Below, one piece after another: positions 60,879 through 64,000 of a DNA stretch of 64,000 bases; the stretch's first letter is position 1; every line of letters starts with the position of its first letter. Source of the stretch: Glandiceps talaboti. Lineage: Eukaryota > Hemichordata > Enteropneusta > Spengelidae. Both the position numbers and the translations under genes were made by a program. The notes under the pieces were generated by a model, which saw only the letters and a program-made list of their open reading frames with translations, was not told the origin of the DNA and did no database searches. The DNA is taken from contig NC_135555.1 of assembly GCF_964340395.1 (NCBI RefSeq), forward strand, positions 5,251,001 through 5,315,000, given 5' to 3'.

Positions 60879-63800
60879 GCAGTAACAGTTGTTAGGCTTG
60901 GAGTTGTTGGTAAAGCAGAAGTTGTGGCCTCTTCTGTTGTTGTTGTTGCCAGGACTGTTGTCTTAGAAGGTGTTGTCGGTACAGTAGTTGTGAAATTGAA
61001 TGTTGTGAACTCCGTTTCTATAGTGGTGGGCAAACCAGTTGTAGTAGTAACAGCAGGTTGTGATGTTTCAGCTCGAGTTGTTGTTGTCAAAACTGTTGTT
61101 GCACTAGGTGTTGTTGGCAAAGCAGTGGTTACATTCAAGGTAGTCAGTTCCGTCTGTGTGGTAGTTGGTATAGTGGAAGCTGTAAGAGTGGCTGGTGTTG
61201 TTGCTGCTTCTGTGGTTGTTTCCAAGACTGTTGTGGGACTAGTAGTTGTTAGAGAAGATGTTGTCAATTCCTCCTCTGTAGTAGTTGGCACACTAGTAGT
61301 TGTTAGTATTGGTGCAGATGTCTCCAATTCTGTTGTTGTTGTTGCAGTAACAGTTGTTAGGCTTGGAGTTGTTGGTAAAGCAGAAGTTGTGGCCTCTTCT
61401 GTTGTTGTTGTTGCCATGACTGTTGTCTTAGAAGGTGTTGTCGGTACAGTAGTTGTGAAATTGAATGTTGTGAACTCCGTTTCTACAGTGGTGGGCAAAC
61501 CAGTTGTAGTAGTAACAGCAGGTTGTGATGTTTCAGCTGGAGTTGTTGTTGTCAAAACTGTTGTTGCACTAGGTGTTGTTGGCAAAGCAGTGGTTACATT
61601 CAAGGTAGTCAGTTCCGTCTGTGTGGTAGTTGGTATAGTGGAAGCTGTAAGAGTGGCTGGTGTTGTTGCTGCTTCTGTGGTTGTTTCCAAGACCTTTGTG
61701 GGACTAGTAGTTGTTAGAGAAGATGTTGTCAATTCCTCCTCTGTAGTAGTTGGCACACTAGTAGTTGTTAGTATTGGTGCAGATGTCTCCAATTCTGTTG
61801 TTGTTGTTGCAGTAACAGTTGTTAGGCTTGGAGTTGTTGGTACAGCAGAAGTTGTGGCCTCTTCTGTTGTTGTTGTTGCCAGGACTGTTGTCTTAGAAGG
61901 TGTTGTCGGTACAGTAGTTGTGAAATTGAATGTTGTGAACTCCGTTTCTACAGTGGTGGGCAAACCAGTTGTAGTAGTAACAGCAGGTTGTGATGTTTCA
62001 GCTGGAGTTGTTGTTGTCAAAACTGTTGTTGCACTAGGTGTTGTTGGCAAAGCAGTGGTTACATTCAAGCTAGTCAGTTCCGTCTGTGTGGTAGTTGGTA
62101 TAGTGGAAGCTGTAAGAGTGGCTGGTGTTGTTGCTGCTTCTGTGGTTGTTTCCAAGACTGTTGTGGGACTAGTAGTTGTGAGAGAAGATGTTGTCAATTC
62201 CTCCTCTGTAGTAGTTGGCACACTAGTAGTTGTTAGTATTGGTGCAGATGTCTCCAATTCTGTTGTTGTTGTTGCAGTAACAGTTGTTAGGCTTGGAGTT
62301 GTTGGAAAAGCAGAAGTTGTGGCCTCTTCTGTTGTTGTTGTTGTTGCCAAGGTTGTTGTCTTAGAAGGTGTTGTCGGTACAGTAGTTGTGAAATTGAATG
62401 TTGTGAACTCCGTTTCTACAGTGGTGGGGAAACCAGTTGTAGTAGTAACAGCAGGTTGTGATGTTTCAGCTGGAGTTGTTGTTGTCAAAACTGTTGTTGC
62501 ACTAGGTGTTGTTGGCAAAGCAGTGGTTACATTCACGCTAGTCAGTTCCGTCTGTGTGGTAGTTGGTATAGTGGAAGCTGTAAGAGTGGCTGGTGTTGTT
62601 GCTGCTTCTGTGGTTGTTTCCAAGACTGTTGTGGGACTAGTAGTTGTGAGAGAAGATGTTGTCAATTCCTCCTCTGTAGTAGTTGGCACACTAGTAGTTG
62701 TTAGTGTTGGTGCAGACGTCTCCAATTCTGTTGTTGTTGTTGCAGTAACAGTTGTTAGGCTTGGAGTTGTTGGAAAAGCAGAAGTTGTGGCCTCTTCTGT
62801 TGTTGTTGTTGTTGTTGCCAAGATTGTTGTCTCAGAAGGTGTTGTCGGTACAGTAGTTGTGAAATTGAATGTTGTGAACTCCGTTTCTACAGTGGTGGGG
62901 AAACCAGTTGTAGTAGTAACAGCAGGCTGTGATGTTTCAGCTGGAGTTGTTGTTGTCAAAACTGTTGTTGCACTAGGTGTTGTTGGCAAAGCAGTGGTTA
63001 CATTCAAGGTAGTCAGTTCTGTCTGTGTGGTAGTTGGTATAGTGGAAGCTGTAAGAGTGGCTGGTGTTGTTGCTGCTTCTGTGGTTGTTTCCAAGACTGT
63101 TGTGGGACTAGTAGTTGTGAGGGAAGATGTTGTCAATTCCTCCTCTGTAGTAGTTGGCACACTAGTAGTTGTTAGTGTTGGTGCAGATGTCTCCAATTCT
63201 GTTGTTGTTGTTGTTGTTGCAGTAACAGTTGTTAGGCTTGGAGTTGTTGGTAAAGCAGAAGTTGTGGCCTCTTCTGTTGTTGTTGTTGCCAGGATTGTTG
63301 TCTTAGAAGGTGTTGTCGGTACAGTAGTTGTGAAATTGAATGTTGTGAACTCCGTTTCTATAGTGGTGGGCAAACCAGTTGTAGTAGTAACAGCAGGTTG
63401 TGATGTTTCAGCTGGAGTTGTTGTTGTCAAAACTGTTGTTGCACTAGGTGTTGTTGGCAAAGCAGTGGTTACATTCAAGGTAGTCAGTTCCGTCTGTGTG
63501 GTAGTTGGTATAGTGGAAGCTGTAAGAGTGGCTGGTGTTGTTGCTGCTTCTGTGGTTGTTTCCAAGACTGTTGTGGGACTAGTAGTTGTGAGAGAAGATG
63601 TTGTCAATTCCTCCTCTGTAGTAGTTGGCACACTAGTAGTTGTTAGTGTTGGTGCAGATGTCTCCAATTCTGTTGTTGTTGTTGTTGTTGCAGTAACAGT
63701 TGTTAGGCTTGGAGTTATTGGTAAAGCAGAAGTTGTGGCCTCTTCTGTTGTTGTTGTTGCCAGGACTGTTGTCTTAGAAGGTGTTGTCGGTACAGTAGTT

Positions 63801-64000
63801 GTGAAATTGAATGTTGTGAACTCCGTTTCTATAGTGGTGGGCAAACCAGTTGTAGTAGTAACAGCAGGTTGTGATGTTTCAGCTGGAGTTGTTGTTGTCA
63901 AAACTGTTGTTGCACTAGGTGTTGTTGGCAAAGCAGTGGTTACATTCAAGGTAGTCAGTTCCGTCTGTGTGGTAGTTGGTATAGTGGAAGCTGTAAGAGT
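2..64000 (-). CDS. Giant mucin-like Thr/Pro/Ser-rich repeat protein, internal fragment (both ends missing)
   Basis: The frame starting at base 64000 on the minus strand runs 21,333 codons to base 2. I looked for TTA, CTA and TCA in the matching plus-strand phase at every variant site I noticed and found none. The product is about 137 copies of a 155-residue unit. The consensus unit has 71 Thr, 14 Pro, 11 Ser, 13 Glu, one Lys, no Arg and no Cys, plus the sequons N-V-T and N-F-T. Mucin PTS domains carry dense O-glycans on Thr and Ser, so I infer an extended, acidic, glycosylated extracellular polymer of roughly 2 MDa of protein within the window alone. Signal peptide, cysteine-rich, SEA, VWD or membrane domains, if any, lie outside. 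No start codon was chosen because none is needed. All unit-length changes are multiples of three. A non-coding satellite or a bacterial giant surface protein are less likely alternatives. No gene name can be assigned. Confidence 0.85.
3815..4021 (-). repeat. 69-aa half-repeat H1 with N-F-T sequon
   Basis: Unit residues 25-93 start PTTPSATTVLTTTTPAETS, pass through PTTIETEFTTFNFTTTV and finish with PTTPSKTTVLATTTTEEATT. Segment lengths are 29, 17 and 23 residues, as in half-repeat H2. The N-F-T sequon lies at 3893-3901. The single Lys of the unit is in the third segment and is replaced by Glu in one subfamily (plus-strand CTTAG changed to CTCAG). One of the two variable Thr tracts lies here, just before the Glu-Glu-Ala step. 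Confidence 0.75.
4022..4072 (-). repeat. 17-aa extra module with N-V-T sequon
   Basis: Unit residues 8-24 read PTTTQTELTTLNVTTAL. They match the middle segment of half-repeat H1, PTTIETEFTTFNFTTTV, at P, T, T, T-E, T-T, N and T-T. The module therefore looks like a third copy of the 17-residue segment, left over when a 69-residue ancestor was duplicated. Its N-V-T sequon is at 4031-4039. The sequon was intact in every copy of the unit that I read. Confidence 0.7.
4073..4279 (-). repeat. 69-aa half-repeat H2 within a representative unit
   Basis: This covers unit residues 94-155 followed by 1-7. It begins PTTPSLTTV, continues to PTTTEEELTTSSLTTTS and ends with PTTVLETTTEAATT and a short Thr/Ala/Ser tail. 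Its three PTT segments are 29, 17 and 23 residues long, the same order and lengths as half-repeat H1 at 3815-4021. The alignment is strongest at the PTTPS start and in the E-x-E-x-T-T core. It carries no N-glycosylation sequon, unlike H1. The variable Pro/Ser/Leu/Arg/Gln codon (residue 154) lies in its tail. Confidence 0.75.
10826..14545 (-). repeat. Four-unit higher-order repeat, 1,860 bp, two tandem copies
   Basis: Anchors 10826, 11291, 11756 and 12221 recur exactly 1,860 bp later at 12686, 13151, 13616 and 14081. Shared variants include GGAAAAGC in the first unit and GTTGCTGGC (Thr to Ala) near 11471 and 13331. The second copy lacks some private changes of the first, for example GTAAGGC and GAGTTTTTGG near 11722-11736. 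This suggests duplication followed by divergence. Confidence 0.7.
19676..22945 (-). repeat. Seven-unit higher-order repeat, copy 1 (3,270 bp)
   Basis: The seven anchors 19676, 20141, 20618, 21083, 21551, 22016 and 22481 each recur exactly 3,270 bp downstream, including the unusual 477 and 468 spacings. Shared rare variants are GTTGGTGTTG near 19831, GTGTTTTTGGC near 21735, GGCTCGTG near 21816, GTGGTAGTAAC near 22130 and GTAAGAGCA near 22601. Private differences include TTCTTAGG near 20581 (Thr to Arg) and CACTAAAAG near 22382. Confidence 0.8.
20150..20173 (-). repeat. Triplet tract at the second site, 8 Thr codons
   Basis: This tract follows GGCCTCTTC, the other variable position in the unit, where 4 triplets are usual. 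Related expansions are at 17348-17368 (7) and 23420-23440 (7). All precede CCAAGATTG. Confidence 0.88.
22946..26215 (-). repeat. Seven-unit higher-order repeat, copy 2 (3,270 bp)
   Basis: Anchors 22946, 23411, 23888, 24353, 24821, 25286 and 25751 match copy 1 at a constant offset of 3,270 bp. Shared variants are found near 23101, 25005, 25086, 25400 and 25871. A nested two-unit duplication (23888/24353 to 24821/25286, offset 933 bp) sits inside and carries GTGTTTTTGGC and GGCTCGTG in both parts. The change at 25515-25517 that ends the antisense plus frame lies here and is silent (Thr ACA to ACT) on the minus strand. Confidence 0.8.
28076..32281 (-). repeat. Collinear block related to 43982-48661, copy 1
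   Basis: Shared order of rare variants: CACGCTAG (28287 and 44193), GCCAGGATTG (29504 and 44946), GAGTTATTGG (29926 and 45373), GGGACACTAG with GTTGGTAGTG (about 31722-31744 and 48102-48124) and the 15-bp deletion unit (31795 and 48176). Offsets change from 15,906 to about 15,445 to 16,383 bp. The second copy therefore lost one unit and gained two relative to the first. Confidence 0.6.
31786..31810 (-). repeat. Unit with 15-bp in-frame deletion
   Basis: CAGTAACAGTTGTTG runs directly into GAAAAGCAG, lacking the 15 bases AGGCTTGGAGTTGTT of ordinary units. Five residues of the T-P-S-L-T region are lost. The deletion probably arose between the two GTTGTT copies flanking it. Confidence 0.85.
32759..36493 (-). 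repeat. Eight-unit higher-order repeat, copy 1 (3,735 bp)
   Basis: Eight units anchored at 32759, 33215, 33680, 34154, 34622, 35090, 35558 and 36026 recur 3,735 to 3,741 bp later. Shared diagnostic variants are AAGCTGCAAGAG near 33011, the 15-bp deletion near 33195, GTAAAAGTGG near 34410, CTCGAATTC near 35018, AAACCTGTTG near 35196 and GTTGTTCTCAAAA near 35247. One private change is TTAGACGG near 33723, also seen near 32327. Confidence 0.82.
33184..33208 (-). repeat. Unit with 15-bp in-frame deletion
   Basis: Same junction as at 31786-31810, in the eight-unit block copy 1. Confidence 0.85.
36899..36922 (-). repeat. Triplet tract, 8 Thr codons (TGT on plus)
   Basis: This is the tract just before the GCAGTAAC motif. 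The usual length here is 4 triplets. It is in frame and adds Thr residues only. It lies in a unit that also carries the 15-bp deletion. Confidence 0.9.
36925..36949 (-). repeat. Unit with 15-bp in-frame deletion
   Basis: Same junction, in the eight-unit block copy 2, next to an eight-TGT tract. Confidence 0.85.
38993..41671 (-). CDS. Lys/Arg-free stretch of about 893 residues inside the giant ORF
   Basis: The consensus unit has one Lys, encoded by plus-strand CTT. In six consecutive units (anchors 38831 to 41171) this is CTC, giving Glu. No Lys or Arg codon was seen between the Lys at 41672-41674 and an Arg (AGA) at 38990-38992. These units also share the inserted Val codon of GCTACAG and TGCAAAGATTG (Ala-Phe-Ile context), so they form one subfamily. 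Confidence 0.6.
40235..43516 (-). repeat. Block duplicated at +11,718 bp, copy 1
   Basis: Seven consecutive anchors, 40235 to 43052, recur at a constant offset of 11,718 bp (25 units). Shared rare variants are GCAGTTGTTAC near 40431, GTTGTTAGCAAAG near 41356, AGGCTTGCAG near 41603, CAGCTGAAG near 42251, TGTGTTATAG near 42337 and a nine-TGT tract at 42512-42538. The collinearity breaks near 43.1 kb, where the second copy carries additional units. Confidence 0.78.
42512..42538 (-). repeat. Triplet tract, 9 Thr codons
   Basis: Nine TGT triplets on the plus strand are followed by TGC (Ala on the minus strand). The length is shared with the duplicate tract at 54230-54256. Confidence 0.9.
43982..48661 (-). 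repeat. Collinear block related to 28076-32281, copy 2
   Basis: This is the later member of the pair. Anchors 44924, 45398 and 45866 align with 29480, 29951 and 30419. Anchors 47270, 47741, 48197 and 48662 align with 30887, 31358, 31817 and 32282. The two units around 46334 and 46805 have no partner in copy 1. Part of this block (44447-46804) is itself repeated at 49127-51484 with offsets of 4,680 to 4,683 bp. Confidence 0.6.
48166..48190 (-). repeat. Unit with 15-bp in-frame deletion
   Basis: Same junction. The preceding tract is interrupted by TAT (Ile) near 48159. Confidence 0.85.
50120..53389 (-). CDS. Lys/Arg-free stretch of about 1,090 residues inside the giant ORF
   Basis: Six consecutive Glu-variant units (anchors 50549 to 52889) lie between the Lys codons at 53390-53392 and 50117-50119. 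I saw no other Lys or Arg codon between them. The segment has only acidic charges and would offer trypsin-like proteases no cleavage site. It is the partner subfamily of 38993-41671, related to it through the 11,718-bp duplication. Confidence 0.58.
51953..55234 (-). repeat. Block duplicated at -11,718 bp, copy 2
   Basis: Anchors 51953, 52421, 52889, 53354, 53819, 54305 and 54770 match 40235 to 43052. The same rare variants appear near 52149, 53074, 53321, 53969 and 54055, and the nine-TGT tract is at 54230-54256. The match of several independent private changes in the same order shows block duplication rather than convergence. Confidence 0.78.
54230..54256 (-). repeat. Triplet tract, 9 Thr codons
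   Basis: Nine TGT triplets, the duplicate of the tract at 42512-42538 in the 11,718-bp-spaced block. Confidence 0.9.
55646..55678 (-). repeat. Triplet tract, 11 Thr codons
   Basis: Eleven TGT triplets, tied for the longest in the window. Together with six triplets in the other tract of the same spacing, it gives the 492-bp period. Confidence 0.9.
58946..58978 (-). repeat. Triplet tract, 11 Thr codons
   Basis: Eleven TGT triplets in a unit that also has GTGTTTGTGC (Pro to Gln). It is related to the tracts at 55646 and 60845. Confidence 0.9.
60845..60877 (-). repeat. Triplet tract, 11 Thr codons
   Basis: Eleven TGT triplets; third member of the longest-tract family. Confidence 0.9.
60926..64000 (-). 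repeat. Eleven-unit higher-order repeat, copy 2, cut by the window end
   Basis: This repeats 55727 onward at +5,199 bp, then +5,202 bp for the last anchor (63737). GCCATGACTG (near 61413) and GACCTTTGTGG (near 61691) recur at the expected places. It carries private changes, namely GGTACAGCAG near 61841 (Leu to Val), GCTCGAGTTG at 61071-61080 (Pro to Arg) and CCAAGGTTG near 62347 (Val to Thr). Confidence 0.72.

Larger units (their letters stand above)
55727..60925 (-). repeat. Eleven-unit higher-order repeat, copy 1 (5,199 bp)
   Basis: Anchors 55727, 56192, 56657, 57122, 57590 and 58067 recur exactly 5,199 bp later at 60926, 61391, 61856, 62321, 62789 and 63266. Shared variants include GCCATGACTG near 56212, GACCTTTGTGG near 56492, CACGCTAG near 57337 and GTGAGGGAAG near 57918. 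Inside it, the two-unit segment anchored at 58067 and 58535 is repeated at 59969 and 60434. Confidence 0.78.
1..64000. repeat. Tandem array of ~137 copies of a ~465-bp coding unit
   Basis: The motif GGCCTCTT occurs about once per unit. I located 137 anchors, the first at 104, then 566, 1034, 1502, 1967, and the last at 63266 and 63737. The mean spacing is about 468 bp. Most spacings are 465 or 468; the extremes are 456 (32759 to 33215 and 47741 to 48197) and 492 (55235 to 55727, 58535 to 59027, 60434 to 60926). Copies differ by a few substitutions each and by triplet-tract length. The array enters and leaves the window mid-unit, so its true size is larger. The whole window is explained by this array; there is no gene-free stretch of different character. 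Confidence 0.98.

Noticed and set aside
61072-61077. CTCGAG hexamer as a regulatory E-box-like site
   Set aside because: It arises from a single substitution (Pro to Arg) inside a coding unit. There is no promoter context.
1-64000. Non-coding satellite DNA
   Set aside because: Unit length and homogeneity resemble a satellite, but frame is preserved across all 136 spacings, one frame lacks stops, and the composition fits a mucin. This remains possible until transcription is shown.
1-64000. CRISPR array
   Set aside because: The whole unit is repeated. There is no short conserved repeat alternating with unique spacers.
1-64000. MUC16-type SEA repeats (about 156 aa)
   Set aside because: The unit length is similar, but these units have no Cys, no aromatic core except three Phe, and 46% Thr. 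They cannot be folded SEA domains.
1-64000. Each unit as a separate exon with introns
   Set aside because: Because the frame runs through every unit without a stop, introns are unnecessary, and I saw no consistent splice-acceptor tract. It cannot be fully excluded without RNA.
1-64000. Antifreeze glycoprotein or bacterial giant adhesin
   Set aside because: There is no Thr-Ala-Ala period as in fish antifreeze glycoproteins. Bacterial giant adhesins usually have folded Ig-like repeats with hydrophobic cores and Gly/Asp motifs, which are absent here.

Overview
The window is one uninterrupted tandem-repeat array. About 137 copies of a roughly 465-bp unit run from the first base to the last. There is no unique flanking sequence, no other gene, no RNA gene, no mobile element and no visible regulatory site. 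Anchoring on the single GGCCTCTT motif of each unit gives 137 anchors, from 104 to 63737. Their spacings are 456 to 492 bp, and every spacing is a multiple of three.

The minus strand gives the array biological sense. Read from base 64000 downward in the frame starting at 64000, it is one open reading frame of 21,333 codons to base 2, with no in-frame stop that I could find and neither a start nor an end in the window. The translation is a 155-residue repeat of about 46% Thr, 9% Pro and 7% Ser. It has no Cys, one Lys, no Arg, 13 Glu and two N-glycosylation sequons per consensus unit. This is the composition of a heavily O-glycosylated mucin-type (PTS) domain. The simplest reading is the interior of one giant repeat exon of a secreted or cell-surface mucin-like protein, most likely from an animal or another eukaryote. 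The species cannot be identified, and a giant bacterial surface protein is a less likely alternative. The N-terminal side lies beyond base 64000 and the C-terminal side before base 1.

The array is nested. Each 155-aa unit is two diverged 69-aa half-repeats plus a 17-aa module, all keyed on a recurring xPTT motif. Units are in turn arranged in duplicated blocks of 4, 7, 8, 11 and 25 units, recognisable by shared rare variants. Two Thr-codon tracts per unit (TGT on the plus strand) vary in length. The longest (8 to 11 codons at the second tract) lie between about 36.9 and 61 kb, whereas this tract is nearly constant at 4 codons below 28 kb.

Layout: 0-10 kb, an older mixture of subfamilies (GCC-GCC, ATTTG and TCAACTGG variants); 10.8-14.5 kb, a 4-unit block twice; 14.5-19.7 kb, mixed units; 19.7-26.2 kb, a 7-unit block twice; 26-32 kb, mixed units; 32.8-40.2 kb, an 8-unit block twice; 40-55 kb, a 25-unit-spaced duplication including Lys/Arg-poor stretches; 55.7-64 kb, an 11-unit block and the start of its second copy.

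The plus strand carries a long valine-rich open frame, but it looks like the antisense shadow of the Thr-rich gene.
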